From the NCBI GenBank assembly GCA_046596415.1, contig JBKJML010000165.1:1-35525 (forward strand): DNA of 35,525 nt, written 5' to 3'. Positions 7,135 to 15,938 of the stretch are shown here, in pieces. Position numbers and translations under genes: made by a program. The notes beneath the pieces are model-generated. The model was not told where the DNA came from. It worked only from the letters and a program-made list of their open reading frames with translations, and did not search any database. This DNA comes from JBKJML01 sp046596415 (GTDB lineage: Bacteria > Actinomycetota > Thermoleophilia > Gaiellales > Gaiellaceae). Each line of letters opens with the position of its first letter. Position 1 is the first letter of the stretch.

Positions 7135-8711
7135 CCGTGGCGAGCGTCCACGAGCTCCCGCTGCCCGAGCCGCCCCCGGAGGAGCGCCCCGTCCTCGTGC
7201 TCGACCTGGGCGGCCAGTACGCCCAGCTGATCGCACGCCGGGTTCGCGAGGCCCGTGTCTTCTCCGAGCTCGTCCCGCATACGTTGAGCGCCGACGAGAT
7301 CCGCCGCCGCAATCCGGTGGCACTGATCCTCTCCGGCGGCCCCGCGTCGGTCTACGCGGAGGGTGCGCCACGACTCGCGGACGAGATCTTCGGGCTCGGG
7401 ATCCCGATGCTCGGCATCTGCTACGGCGCCCAGTTGATGGCGCTCGAGCTTGGCGGGACGGTCGAGCGCACGGAAGCGTCCGAGTTCGGCAAGACCGAGC
7501 TCGACTCCGCGACCGGTGCTCTCTTCGCCGGCCTCCCTGACGAGCAGACCGTGTGGATGAGCCACCGCGACACCGTGACCGCGCCCCCCGAGGGAGCTAC
7601 CGTCACGGGGCGTTCCGCGTCGACTCCCGTCGCCGCGTTCGAGGATCCCGCTCGGCGGCTCTACGGCGTCCAGTTCCACCCCGAGGTCGTCCACACGCCA
7701 TATGGCCAGGACGTGCTGAAGAACTTCCTCTACGGGGTCGCCGACGCGTTGCCGACGTGGACCCCGGCCGCGCTGATCGAGGAGCAGGTCGAGCGCATCC
7801 GGGCCCAGGTCGGCTCGGAGCGCGTCCTCTGCGCGCTGTCCGGCGGCGTCGACTCGGCTGTCGCGGCACTCCTCGTCTACAAGGCGATCGGCGACCAGCT
7901 CACGTGCGTCTTCGTCGACCACGGCTTCATGCGCGCCAACGAGGCCGAGCAGGTGGTCGAGACCTTTGCCGGCCACTTCCAGGTCCCGCTTGTCCACGTC
8001 CAGGCGCAGGAGCGGTTTCTCGCCCGGCTCGAGGGAATCGAGGAGCCCGAGGAGAAGCGCCACCGGATCGGCGAGGAGTTCATCCGTGTCTTCGAGGACG
8101 AGTCGCGCTCACTCGGCGATATTCGCTTCCTCGTCCAGGGGACGCTCTACTCGGACGTGATCGAGTCGGGCGGCACCGACGGTGTCGCGGCCAAGATCAA
8201 GTCGCACCACAACGTCGGCGGGCTGCCCGAAGAGATGGACATGGAGCTCGTCGAGCCGCTGCGGCTGCTCTTCAAGGACGAGGTCCGACGGGTCGGTGAG
8301 GAGCTCGGCATGCCGGAGCGCATGGTCTGGCGCCAGCCGTTCCCCGGCCCGGGGCTCGCGATTCGGATCATCGGCGAGGTGACCCTCGAACGGCTCGAGA
8401 TCCTGCGCACCGCCGACGCGATCCTCCAGGAGGAGGTACGCCGCGCCGGCCTCTACCGTGAGCTCTGGCAGAGCTTCGCGGTGCTGCCGGCGATCAAGTC
8501 GGTCGGCGTGCAGGGCGACGAACGAACGTATGCCTACCCGATCGTGATTCGCGCCGTCACCTCCGAGGACGCGATGACCGCCGACTGGGCACGCCTGCCC
8601 TACGACCTGCTCGAGACGATCTCGAGTCGGATCATCAACGAGATCCCTGGCGTGAACCGGGTTGCGCTCGACATCAGCTCGAAGCCGCCGGCCACGATCG
8701 AGTGGGAGTGA
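7131..8711 (+). CDS. guaA: GMP synthase (glutamine-hydrolysing)
   Basis: A 526-residue enzyme that aminates XMP to GMP. The N-terminal class I glutamine amidotransferase has the nucleophile in MLGICYGAQ (Cys97) and the His-Glu pair in GVQFHPEV. The ATP pyrophosphatase domain has the P-loop LSGGVDSAV. The C-terminal dimerisation domain ends in the usual RVALDISSKPPATIEWE. The TTG at 7131 overlaps the guaB stop; a GTG at 7137 is an equally good start, and neither has a clear Shine-Dalgarno. The extra Pro/Glu-rich N-terminus (ELPLPEPPPEERP) before VLVLDLGGQYAQL is unusual but harmless. Confidence 0.96.
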   Translation: MTVASVHELPLPEPPPEERPVLVLDLGGQYAQLIARRVREARVFSELVPHTLSADEIRRRNPVALILSGGPASVYAEGAPRLADEIFGLGIPMLGICYGAQLMALELGGTVERTEASEFGKTELDSATGALFAGLPDEQTVWMSHRDTVTAPPEGATVTGRSASTPVAAFEDPARRLYGVQFHPEVVHTPYGQDVLKNFLYGVADALPTWTPAALIEEQVERIRAQVGSERVLCALSGGVDSAVAALLVYKAIGDQLTCVFVDHGFMRANEAEQVVETFAGHFQVPLVHVQAQERFLARLEGIEEPEEKRHRIGEEFIRVFEDESRSLGDIRFLVQGTLYSDVIESGGTDGVAAKIKSHHNVGGLPEEMDMELVEPLRLLFKDEVRRVGEELGMPERMVWRQPFPGPGLAIRIIGEVTLERLEILRTADAILQEEVRRAGLYRELWQSFAVLPAIKSVGVQGDERTYAYPIVIRAVTSEDAMTADWARLPYDLLETISSRIINEIPGVNRVALDISSKPPATIEWE

Positions 8712-9316
8712 GCTTCCGGGAGTTGCTCGCGCGCCGAAGAATGGTGCGCCACTACGAGTCGGAGCCGGTCCCGCGCGAGACACTGGAGCGGATCGTCGAG
8801 ACCGTCCGGCGGGCGCCGAGCGGCGGCTACAGCCAGGGCCAGCGGCTCGTGGTCGTCACCGGGCAAGCGGCGCGCGAGCGCATCGCCGAGCTCCTCGGCG
8901 AGCCGGAGCGTCGTGCGGAGGGATTCGAGCCGTGGCTCTCGGCTGCGCCCGCGCACGTCGTGGTCTGCGCGCGCGAAGAGGACTACCACGAGCGCTACCG
9001 CCGTCCCGACAAGCTGAAGGACGGCGAGGAGATCGCCTGGCCGGCGCCGTTCTGGTTCGTCGACGCGGGCGCGGCGATGATGCTCCTCCTGCTCGCGGCC
9101 GCCGACGAGGGGCTCGGCGCGGGCGTCTACGGCGTCCCGGTCGACGCGGCGGCGGCGTTCAAGACGCTGCTCGCGATCCCCGACGACGTCGCCGTCGTGG
9201 CGGGCGTGACGATCGGGCGTGCAGCGCCCGATCCCCGCTGGAGCGAGGTGACGAGCCGGCGAACTCGGCCGCGCCGGCCGTTCTCGGAGTCGATCCGCTG
9301 GGAGCGCTGGGAGTGA
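8708..9316 (+). CDS. nitroreductase-family FMN oxidoreductase
   Basis: A protein of about 202 residues with the nitroreductase start pattern SFRELLARRRMVRHYESEPV (FMN-phosphate-binding Arg residues), then RRAPSGGYSQGQRLVVV, and the C-terminal half FVDAGAAMMLLLLAAADEGLGAGVYG typical of the family dimer interface. Members reduce nitro groups, quinones or flavins, or act in cofactor metabolism; the substrate is unknown. The GTG at 8708 forms a GTGA overlap with the guaA stop; GTG 8702 is a slightly longer alternative. Translation of the next gene is coupled in the same way. Confidence 0.85.
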   Translation: MSFRELLARRRMVRHYESEPVPRETLERIVETVRRAPSGGYSQGQRLVVVTGQAARERIAELLGEPERRAEGFEPWLSAAPAHVVVCAREEDYHERYRRPDKLKDGEEIAWPAPFWFVDAGAAMMLLLLAAADEGLGAGVYGVPVDAAAAFKTLLAIPDDVAVVAGVTIGRAAPDPRWSEVTSRRTRPRRPFSESIRWERWE

Positions 9317-10551
9317 TCGCCGCCGCGACGAGCGGCTACCCCGTTCGCCGCAACACCTTCCTGCTGGCCGCCTGCCTGACCTGCAACTCGGGGATGGTGC
9401 AGCTGACGGTCGCGGTCTCGACGCTGACGCTCGTGCTCGTGACGGGCGTCAAGTCGATTCTCGGGCTCGGGCCGGCGATCTTCCTCTCTGCGGCCGCGCT
9501 GGCTGCCCTGCCGGCCGGGCGACTGATGGATCGCGTCGGACGGGTCCCGGTGCTCGCGGGCGGCTTCTGCCTCGGGATCGCCGGCTCCCTCACGACGGCG
9601 CTCGGCTGCTCGCTCGCCTCGGCGACACTCGTGATCGCCGGCTTCGCGCTCGTGGGCGCCTCGACGGGCACCGTGCAGCTCGCGCGCACCGCTGCCGCCG
9701 ACATGTATCCGCCGAATCGGCGCGCGCGCGGTATCTCACTGGTCCTCTTCGGCGCGCTCTTCGGCGCCGCGCTCGGGCCGCTCGTTTTCCGCCCTCTCTT
9801 CGCAGGCAGGGAGCTCTCACTCGACGCGCTCGTGCGTCCGTGGCTCGCGGCAGCGGCCTTCATGGTGCTCGGGCTGGTGCTCGCGCTCTCGATCCGCCCC
9901 GATCCGAAGACGATCGCGACCGCGCTCGCCGCCGAAGAGACGGGAGCGCCGCTGGCGCCACCGGCGCCGCTGCGCGAGATCCTGAGGCGCCCCGGCGTCC
10001 CGACCGCCCTCGTCGCCGCGTTCGCCAGCTTCTCGGTCATGGTCGGCGTGATGAACCTGGCCGGCTCCGTGGTCGTCGGGAATCACCACCATTCCTCCGA
10101 CGTCTTCACCGTGATCAGCCTCCACATCGTCGGCATGTATGCCCTGGTGCTCGTGATCGGCGAGGTGATCGACCGGCTTGGCCGCAGGCCATCCCTCGTT
10201 GGCGGGCTCGTGCTGATGGGCGCCTCGTCGCTCGCGCTGATCTGGTTCTCGAGCGTCCCGCTGATGTCCGTCTCGCTCTTCGGCGTCGGCCTCGGCTGGA
10301 ACCTCTCGTACGTGGCGGCGGCAGCCGAGCTCATCGAGCACGCGACGCCGGCGGAGCGCGGCCGGCTGATCGGCTTCAACGATCTCTGCTCGGGCCTCCT
10401 CGGCGCTTCGCTCGCCCTGCTCGGCGGTGTCGCCTACAGCGTGGCCGGGGTCACCGCGATCGCCGTCGGCGCGGCGATCGCGGTAGCCGCTCCGGCGGGG
10501 CTGATCGTCGTGCGTGGCCGCCGCGCGGGCAGAGCTGTCGCCCCGGCGTAG
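9313..10551 (+). CDS. MFS transporter
   Basis: A 412-residue polytopic membrane protein with about 12 hydrophobic segments. The MFS motif A-like loop GRLMDRVGRVPVL follows helix 2, and the equivalent loop VIDRLGRRPSLVGG recurs in the second half, as expected from the internal duplication of the family. The substrate is not predictable. The same frame is open far upstream into the nitroreductase gene, but that part is a shadow. The GTG at 9313 forms a GTGA overlap with the nitroreductase stop and puts the first helix about 13 residues in. Overlap with nitroreductase suggests a shared transcript. Confidence 0.85.
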   Translation: MIAAATSGYPVRRNTFLLAACLTCNSGMVQLTVAVSTLTLVLVTGVKSILGLGPAIFLSAAALAALPAGRLMDRVGRVPVLAGGFCLGIAGSLTTALGCSLASATLVIAGFALVGASTGTVQLARTAAADMYPPNRRARGISLVLFGALFGAALGPLVFRPLFAGRELSLDALVRPWLAAAAFMVLGLVLALSIRPDPKTIATALAAEETGAPLAPPAPLREILRRPGVPTALVAAFASFSVMVGVMNLAGSVVVGNHHHSSDVFTVISLHIVGMYALVLVIGEVIDRLGRRPSLVGGLVLMGASSLALIWFSSVPLMSVSLFGVGLGWNLSYVAAAAELIEHATPAERGRLIGFNDLCSGLLGASLALLGGVAYSVAGVTAIAVGAAIAVAAPAGLIVVRGRRAGRAVAPA

Positions 10552-10552
10552 C

Positions 10553-10561
10553 TGCTACAAT
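10553..10561 (+). promoter_or_regulatory. extended -10 promoter for rplM-rpsI
   Basis: TGcTACAAT is an excellent extended -10 element starting just past the MFS stop. No good -35 is seen, as is usual for extended -10 promoters. Transcription would begin near 10568 and give a leader of about 35 nt. Confidence 0.6.
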
Positions 10562-10570
10562 CCGCCGCCG

Positions 10571-10597
10571 GCGCGCCTCTTTCGGTGCGCTCTTTTT
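10571..10597 (+). promoter_or_regulatory. terminator-like hairpin in the rplM leader
   Basis: GCGCGCC (10571-10577) pairs with GGTGCGC (10584-10590) around the loop TCTTTC: seven pairs, one of them G-U. TCTTTTT follows directly. The rplM ATG is 6 nt after this tract, and there is no Shine-Dalgarno. This has the form of an attenuator or a ribosomal-protein leader. Confidence 0.5.
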
Positions 10598-10602
10598 CCG
10601 CC

Positions 10603-11037
10603 ATGCAGAAGACCTACAACGCCAAGCCCGGTGAGATCCAGCGCGACTGGTATGTCGTCGACGCCGATGGGAAGACCCTGGGCCGGCTCGCGACGCAGAT
10701 CGCCGACACGTTGCGCGGCAAGGGCAAGCCCCAGTACACGCCGCACGTCGATACCGGCGACTTCGTTGTCGTGATCAACGCGGAGAAGATCCACGTCACG
10801 GGTCAGAAGCTCGACCAGAAGATGTATCACCGTCATTCGGGCTATCCGGGCGGTCTCAGAAGCCGGACGCTGCGTGTCCAGCTCGAGCGTCGCCCCACCG
10901 AGGTGCTTCGCAAGGCGGTCAAGGGAATGCTTCCCAAGAACAAGCTCGCCGCGCGGCAGCTCGTGAAGCTCAAGATCTACGCCGGCCCCGAGCATCCGCA
11001 CGAGGCCCAGGCGCCGAAGCAGTTGGAGGTCAAGTAA
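10603..11037 (+). CDS. rplM: 50S ribosomal protein L13
   Basis: A 144-residue large-subunit protein. The family start MQKTYNAKPGEIQRDWYVVDA, the core GKTLGRLATQIA, HSGYPGGLRSRT and KGMLPKNKLAARQLVKLKIY are all present. The ATG at 10603 is chosen because L13 proteins begin here; an upstream in-frame start at 10585 lies inside the leader hairpin. The message lacks a Shine-Dalgarno, having instead a pyrimidine tract. It is followed immediately by rpsI, the conserved L13-S9 pair. Confidence 0.97.
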   Translation: MQKTYNAKPGEIQRDWYVVDADGKTLGRLATQIADTLRGKGKPQYTPHVDTGDFVVVINAEKIHVTGQKLDQKMYHRHSGYPGGLRSRTLRVQLERRPTEVLRKAVKGMLPKNKLAARQLVKLKIYAGPEHPHEAQAPKQLEVK

Positions 11038-11433
11038 GTGGTAGAGCAGGCGCAGTACATGGGCACGGGCAAGCGTAAGACGTCGGTCGCACGTGTGATC
11101 CTTCGCCCCGGCGACGGAACGACGTGGTTCAACGGCCGGACGATCGAGGACTACTTCCCGCGCGCCACGCATCGCGGGCTCTTGCTCGCGCCACTCAAGG
11201 TCGCCGGGCTCGAGGGCCGCTACGACATCCGGGTCCGCGTGCATGGCGGTGGGCCGAGTGGGCAGGCCGGCGCCGTTCGCCACGGGATCGCCCGGGCGCT
11301 CGTCGAGTCCGATCCCGAGCTTCGGATCGCGCTCAAGCGTGAGGGCTTCCTGACGCGCGACGCGCGTAAGGTCGAGCGCAAGAAGGCCGGTCTCCACAAG
11401 GCCCGCAAGGCACCGCAGTTCTCGAAGCGCTAG
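11038..11433 (+). CDS. rpsI: 30S ribosomal protein S9
   Basis: A 131-residue small-subunit protein. GTGKRKTSVARVIL, the FNGRTIEDYFPR loop, RVHGGGPSGQAGAVRHGIARAL and the C-terminal KARKAPQFSKR, whose basic tail reaches the decoding centre tRNA, are all present. The GTG start abuts the rplM TAA with no gap, and GGAGG at 11025-11029 inside the end of rplM serves as its ribosome site. Confidence 0.97.
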   Translation: MVEQAQYMGTGKRKTSVARVILRPGDGTTWFNGRTIEDYFPRATHRGLLLAPLKVAGLEGRYDIRVRVHGGGPSGQAGAVRHGIARALVESDPELRIALKREGFLTRDARKVERKKAGLHKARKAPQFSKR

Positions 11434-11476
11434 TCCGCGCTTCCCGGGCTCCTGCCGGGCGGCTCGGGGCGTCCTG

Positions 11477-12739
11477 ATGGCGCGCAGATACTTCGGTACG
11501 GACGGTGTGCGCGGTGTCGTCGGCGACGGCCTGACAGTCGATCTCGTCGAGCGGCTGGGCAAGGCGTCGACACTCTGGTCGGGCCGGGGCCGTGTCTTCG
11601 TCGGTCGTGACACCCGCGGTTCGGGGCCCGAGCTCGAGGCGGCGTTCGCCCGCGGTGTCGTCGCCGCCGGCGGCAACGCGGTGCTTGCAGGCGTGTTGCC
11701 GACGCCGGCCGTAGCGCTGCTCGCGCTCGACCTCGGCGTCGTCATCTCCGCCTCCCACAATCCGCCTGAGTACAACGGCGTCAAGTTCTTCGACGCCGCG
11801 GGTCGCAAGCTGAGCGACGCGAGCGAGGAGGAGATCGAGGCTCTGCTCGACGCGCCCGAGCCCGGCGGCGGCACGATCGACCGGGTCGAGGTCGCGGTGG
11901 ACAGCTACCTCGACCACGTGCTGGAGCGGTTCGGCTCCGACCTGACCGGCCTGCGGATCGTCGTCGACTGTGCGAACGGCGCCTACGCCGGGATCGCGCC
12001 CGCCGCGTTCGAGCAGCTCGGCGCCGAGGTCGTGGCGATCGGCGACGACCCGGACGGCACGAACATCAACGAGGGCTGCGGCGCCACAGACCTTGTGGCT
12101 CTGAGCCACAAGGTCAAGGAGGGCCGCTTCGACCTCGGTGTGGCGTTCGACGGTGACGGCGACCGGATGCTCGCGGTCGATGCAGCCGGCGAGCCCGTCG
12201 ACGGCGACCAGATTCTGGCCGTGCTCGCACTCCACCTCGGTGTCGACGCGGTGGCTGTCACCGTGATGACGAACCTCGGCTTCCACCGTCTGATGGAGGA
12301 GCGCGGTGTGCGTGTCGTGACGACTGCGGTCGGCGACCGCTACGTCCTCGAGGCGCTTCGCCGGGAGGGTGCGATCCTCGGTGGCGAGCAGTCGGGACAC
12401 GTGATCTACCTGCGAGACCACGTCACCGGCGACGGTCTCGCCGCGGCACTTCTTCTCTGTGCCGCCGTCCGCGGCACGACGCTCGCCGACCTGGTCGCCG
12501 TGATGCCCGTCTATCCGCAGGCGAAGGAGAACGTGCGGGTCGCCGGCCGTGACGTGCCGATCCTGATTCTCGAGGAGGCGGCACGGCTGAACGCCGAGCT
12601 CGACGGCCGCGGCCGAGTGCTTGTGCGGCCCTCCGGCACCGAGCCCCTGATCCGTGTCCTCGGTGAGGCCGAAACGCGCGAAGAAGCTGTGGATCTCTGT
12701 GGTAGGATCGCCGCTCTCGTTCGTCGAGAGCTCGGCTAG
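11477..12739 (+). CDS. glmM: phosphoglucosamine mutase
   Basis: A 420-residue enzyme that interconverts glucosamine 6-phosphate and glucosamine 1-phosphate on the path to UDP-GlcNAc. It begins RYFGTDGVRGVV, has the phosphoserine loop VISASHNPPEYNGVK (Ser93), the metal loop DGDGDRML, the sugar loop GEQSGHVI and the phosphate-binding RPSGTEPLIRV. It is somewhat shorter than the usual 440-450 residues. Together with glmS it supplies both enzymes of the amino-sugar branch point. The L13-S9-GlmM-GlmS order is common in actinobacteria. Confidence 0.95.
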   Translation: MARRYFGTDGVRGVVGDGLTVDLVERLGKASTLWSGRGRVFVGRDTRGSGPELEAAFARGVVAAGGNAVLAGVLPTPAVALLALDLGVVISASHNPPEYNGVKFFDAAGRKLSDASEEEIEALLDAPEPGGGTIDRVEVAVDSYLDHVLERFGSDLTGLRIVVDCANGAYAGIAPAAFEQLGAEVVAIGDDPDGTNINEGCGATDLVALSHKVKEGRFDLGVAFDGDGDRMLAVDAAGEPVDGDQILAVLALHLGVDAVAVTVMTNLGFHRLMEERGVRVVTTAVGDRYVLEALRREGAILGGEQSGHVIYLRDHVTGDGLAAALLLCAAVRGTTLADLVAVMPVYPQAKENVRVAGRDVPILILEEAARLNAELDGRGRVLVRPSGTEPLIRVLGEAETREEAVDLCGRIAALVRRELG

Positions 12740-12870
12740 GACCGCGACGCGGCGGCCCTCGCGCCGGGCTCTTGCGCGTTTTCGGAGACAATCACGGGAA
12801 ACAACGAAGCGGACGACGTAGAACGAAGGGCGACGAGCGCCCGAAGGTCTCGCCGACAAAGGAGCTCAGC

Positions 12871-14697
12871 GTGTGCGGAATCATCGGATACGTCGGACCG
12901 AGAGAAGCCAAGCCGCTCCTGCTCCAGGGGCTCGAGCGCCTCGAGTACCGCGGCTACGACTCCGCCGGGATCGCGCTCCGCGAGGTCGACCGCCTCGACT
13001 ACATCCGCGCTATCGGCAACCTCCAGAACCTCAAGCTGGCCGCGTGCGACAACGGCTCCACCTCGACCCACGGCCTCGGGCACACGCGTTGGGCCACCCA
13101 CGGCGGTGTCACCGAGGCGAATGCGCACCCGCTCGCCGGCTGCGACGCCGACACGATCTCGATCGTCCTGAACGGGATCATCGAGAACTACCGCGAACTG
13201 CGCGACGCGCTCGTCGGGCGTGGCCATACCTTCGTCTCGGAGACCGACGCCGAGACGGTCACCCATCTGATCGAAGAGCACTACGAGGGTGATCTGACCG
13301 AGGCCGTGCGGAAGACCTACGCCGACCTCGAAGGCCACTTCACGTTCGTCGTCATCCACCGCGACCACCCCGACCTGCTCGTGGGCGCGCGTCACCAGAC
13401 GCCGATGGTGGTCGGTATCGGCAAGGGCGAGATGTTCATCGCCTCGAACGCGGCCGCCTTCCTGCGAGAGACGCGCCTCGTCCACTTCCCGGACGACGGC
13501 GACATCGTCACCGTCACCCCTGAAGGCGCGACCTACCAGCAGCCCGACGGCACGCCGGTCGTGCACGAGCCGATCGAGCTCGACTGGGACGACGAGAGCG
13601 CCGAGAAGGGCGGCTACGAGACCTTCATGCTGAAGGAGATCTACGACCAGCCGGAGGCCATCGCCGAGACGATCGGCGACCGCGTCCGGCACGGCACGCT
13701 CGTCCTCGAGGGGCTCGGGATGAGCGAGCAGGAGCTTCGTGAGCTGCGGCGGATCGTCATCCTCGCTGCCGGCACCTCGTACCACGCGGGCGTCGTCGGC
13801 CGGTACGTGATCGAGGAATGGGCCCGCGTGCCCGTCGAGCCGGACATCGCCTCGGAGTGGATCTACCGCAACCCGGTCGTCGACGAGAAGACGCTCGTGA
13901 TCGGCATCTCACAGTCCGGCGAGACACGCGACACGATCGAAGCGATGAAGCTGGCGCGCGCGAAGGGTGCCTACACCGTCGCGATCACGAACATGATGGG
14001 CTCGCAGATCACGCGCGAGGTCGACTCGGTCCTCTACACGCGCTGCGGCCTCGAGGTCAGCGTCGCGTCGTCGAAGACGTTCACCTCGCAGGTGGCGCTC
14101 TTCTACCTCGTCGCGCTCAAGCTCGCCCAGGTCCGCGAGACGATGCCGCCGAAGGAGCTCGAGTTCATCCTCGACGAGGTGTACGAGCTGCCGGGCAAGC
14201 TGGCCCGCTTCCTCGACGCCGACCACCCGATCGACGAGATCGCCCAGCGTTTCTACGACCAGCCGTTCTTCCTCTATCTCGGCCGCCACATCGGTCTGCC
14301 GGTCGCGCTCGAGGGGGCGCTCAAGCTGAAGGAGATCTCGTACATCCCGAGCGAGGCCTACTCGGCGGGCGAGATGAAGCACGGGCCGATCGCTCTGCTG
14401 GAAGAGAACACGCCGGTCGTCGTCGTTGCGACGCGGATCCACGTCTACGACAAGCTCGTCTCGAACATCCAGGAGGTGCGGGCACGCGGCGCGCACGTGA
14501 TAGCGATCGCGACCGACGGCAACGAGGACATCCAGCACCATGCCGACGACGTCATCTTCGTCCCCGACACGCCCGCGTTCCTCCAGGCCGTGCTCGCCGT
14601 CGTACCCCTCCAGCTCCTCGCCTACCGAATCGCGCGGCTGCGCGGCCTCAACGTGGATCAGCCGCGCAACCTGGCCAAGACCGTTACCGTCGAGTAG
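12871..14697 (+). CDS. glmS: glutamine-fructose-6-phosphate aminotransferase (isomerising)
   Basis: A 608-residue enzyme that makes glucosamine 6-phosphate from fructose 6-phosphate and glutamine. The N-terminal class II amidotransferase starts directly with Cys after the initiator (CGIIGYVG), followed by RLEYRGYDSAG and GHTRWATHG. Two SIS sugar-isomerase domains follow (AAGTSYHAG, ISQSGETRDT, VASSKTFTSQ), and it ends with the standard PRNLAKTVTVE. The GTG at 12871 is chosen because Cys must be residue 2 and AAAGGAG (12858-12864) is 6 nt upstream; the frame stays open for 33 more codons without meaning. The 131-nt gap after glmM shows no ribozyme that I recognise. Confidence 0.96.
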   Translation: MCGIIGYVGPREAKPLLLQGLERLEYRGYDSAGIALREVDRLDYIRAIGNLQNLKLAACDNGSTSTHGLGHTRWATHGGVTEANAHPLAGCDADTISIVLNGIIENYRELRDALVGRGHTFVSETDAETVTHLIEEHYEGDLTEAVRKTYADLEGHFTFVVIHRDHPDLLVGARHQTPMVVGIGKGEMFIASNAAAFLRETRLVHFPDDGDIVTVTPEGATYQQPDGTPVVHEPIELDWDDESAEKGGYETFMLKEIYDQPEAIAETIGDRVRHGTLVLEGLGMSEQELRELRRIVILAAGTSYHAGVVGRYVIEEWARVPVEPDIASEWIYRNPVVDEKTLVIGISQSGETRDTIEAMKLARAKGAYTVAITNMMGSQITREVDSVLYTRCGLEVSVASSKTFTSQVALFYLVALKLAQVRETMPPKELEFILDEVYELPGKLARFLDADHPIDEIAQRFYDQPFFLYLGRHIGLPVALEGALKLKEISYIPSEAYSAGEMKHGPIALLEENTPVVVVATRIHVYDKLVSNIQEVRARGAHVIAIATDGNEDIQHHADDVIFVPDTPAFLQAVLAVVPLQLLAYRIARLRGLNVDQPRNLAKTVTVE

Positions 14698-14744
14698 CGC
14701 TGCGGCCGCGGAACCTCGCCGTGACGCGCGGTGTACTACCATTC

Positions 14745-15938
14745 GTGCGGTTCGTGACGAGAATCCTGGCACTGGGGATCGTTGTCGTCGCCCTTGCGGG
14801 CTCCGCGCCTGCCGGCGGCAAGCTCGGCCCGTTCTACGCGCTCCGCTACGGCGCCGAGACGAACGTGCTCGTCCCATACGACCCCGTGCGCCTCGTCCCG
14901 ACCGGCGCGCCGTCGATCCGCACCGGCGCCTTCGGCCACGCCTGGAGCATCAGCCCCGACCGGTCGCGCTTCGCGGCGAGCGCCGGCTGGACGCCCACGC
15001 TCGGCCGTACCACTGCGATCCGGTTCGTCGACCTCGCCGCCGGCCGGGTCGAGAGCACGGTGAGCCTTCCCGACGAGGTCGGGCGGGTGATCGCGACCGC
15101 GTGGGTGCGGGGGCGGGTGCTCGCCGTCTCGACCGTCCGGACGTCGACGGTGTCCGCGATCGATCCGGAGGCCCGAAAGGCGGTCGGCCGGGTCGAGCTG
15201 CCGGGCATCGTCCTGCTCGGGGAGCGGACGCAGACCGGCCTCGTGCTCCTGCTCGCGCCGCGTGACGGGATCGGTCCGGCGACCCTCGCGGTCGTCGACC
15301 GGGCACTCCACGTCCGAACAGCAGCGGTGACGCGGATCTCGGCCGGCTGGCAGGCCACGGGCGTTGGAGAGGGCCGTCGCACGACACACCGCCGGCCGGC
15401 CCTCGCTCTCAGCCCGGCGGGAAAGACGGCGTACGTGCTCGGCGGTGGCGAGCCTGCCGCCACGATCGACCTGCGGACGATGAGCGTCTCCTACGCGCCG
15501 CTCCGCCTCGTAGCTGCGATCCAGAAGAACTTCGACGGCGTCGTTCGCAGCGCGGCGTCGCTTCCTGACGGGCGGCTCGTCGTCTCTGGCTTCGACTACG
15601 GCATCAAGGCGGCAGGGGTCTGGCTCGTCGACCCGCACGACTGGTCGAGCAGCGTGGTCGACCCGAAGGGCAGCTGGTATGCCGTCGGTGGCGGACTGGT
15701 CTTCGCCCGCGGCGAGCGCGGGCTCGGGCTGCGGATCGTCCAGCCGTCGGGCAAGGTCAGCGAGCTCTTCGCCGGGCGCACCGTCGTCACGCTCGACGTG
15801 GTCGGCCCGCGTGCGCTCGTCATCTTCGCGGGCACCGCACAGAAGGCCGCCGTGGTCGAGCTCTGGAGCGGCCGCGTACTCAGGCAGTCGGTGCCGGCGT
15901 CTCCGCTTGTCGGCGCCGGTCAGCCGATCTACGGCTAG
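14745..15938 (+). CDS. exported propeller-like protein of unknown function
   Basis: A protein of about 397 residues. A short N-terminus with a hydrophobic stretch (VTRILALGIVVVALAG) and SAPAGG suggests a signal peptide. The rest is a series of beta-rich segments with repeated 'value of the state' strands (AWSISPDRSRFAASAG, LALSPAGKTAYVLGGG, RSAASLPDGRLVVSG), as in WD40/YVTN-type beta-propellers. No catalytic motif is visible. Start codons GTG 14721, 14745 and 14754 are all possible; 14745 or 14754 best places the signal peptide. A large open frame extends upstream over glmS but is a shadow. Its stop is shared with birA in the palindrome CTAG. Confidence 0.7.
   Translation: MRFVTRILALGIVVVALAGSAPAGGKLGPFYALRYGAETNVLVPYDPVRLVPTGAPSIRTGAFGHAWSISPDRSRFAASAGWTPTLGRTTAIRFVDLAAGRVESTVSLPDEVGRVIATAWVRGRVLAVSTVRTSTVSAIDPEARKAVGRVELPGIVLLGERTQTGLVLLLAPRDGIGPATLAVVDRALHVRTAAVTRISAGWQATGVGEGRRTTHRRPALALSPAGKTAYVLGGGEPAATIDLRTMSVSYAPLRLVAAIQKNFDGVVRSAASLPDGRLVVSGFDYGIKAAGVWLVDPHDWSSSVVDPKGSWYAVGGGLVFARGERGLGLRIVQPSGKVSELFAGRTVVTLDVVGPRALVIFAGTAQKAAVVELWSGRVLRQSVPASPLVGAGQPIYG

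Noticed and set aside
5560..7371. 603-codon open frame on the minus strand over guaB
   Set aside because: It is antisense to an unmistakable IMP dehydrogenase and reads as low-complexity Arg/Asp/Gly sequence with no domain. Same reasoning applies to the long minus-strand frames at 14736-16595, 20103-22070 and 27772-29994 in this GC-rich DNA.
12740..12870. glmS ribozyme in the glmM-glmS gap
   Set aside because: No conserved ribozyme core is visible and the normal Shine-Dalgarno AAAGGAG explains initiation. The only structure is a weak 5-bp hairpin (GGGCG/CGCCC).
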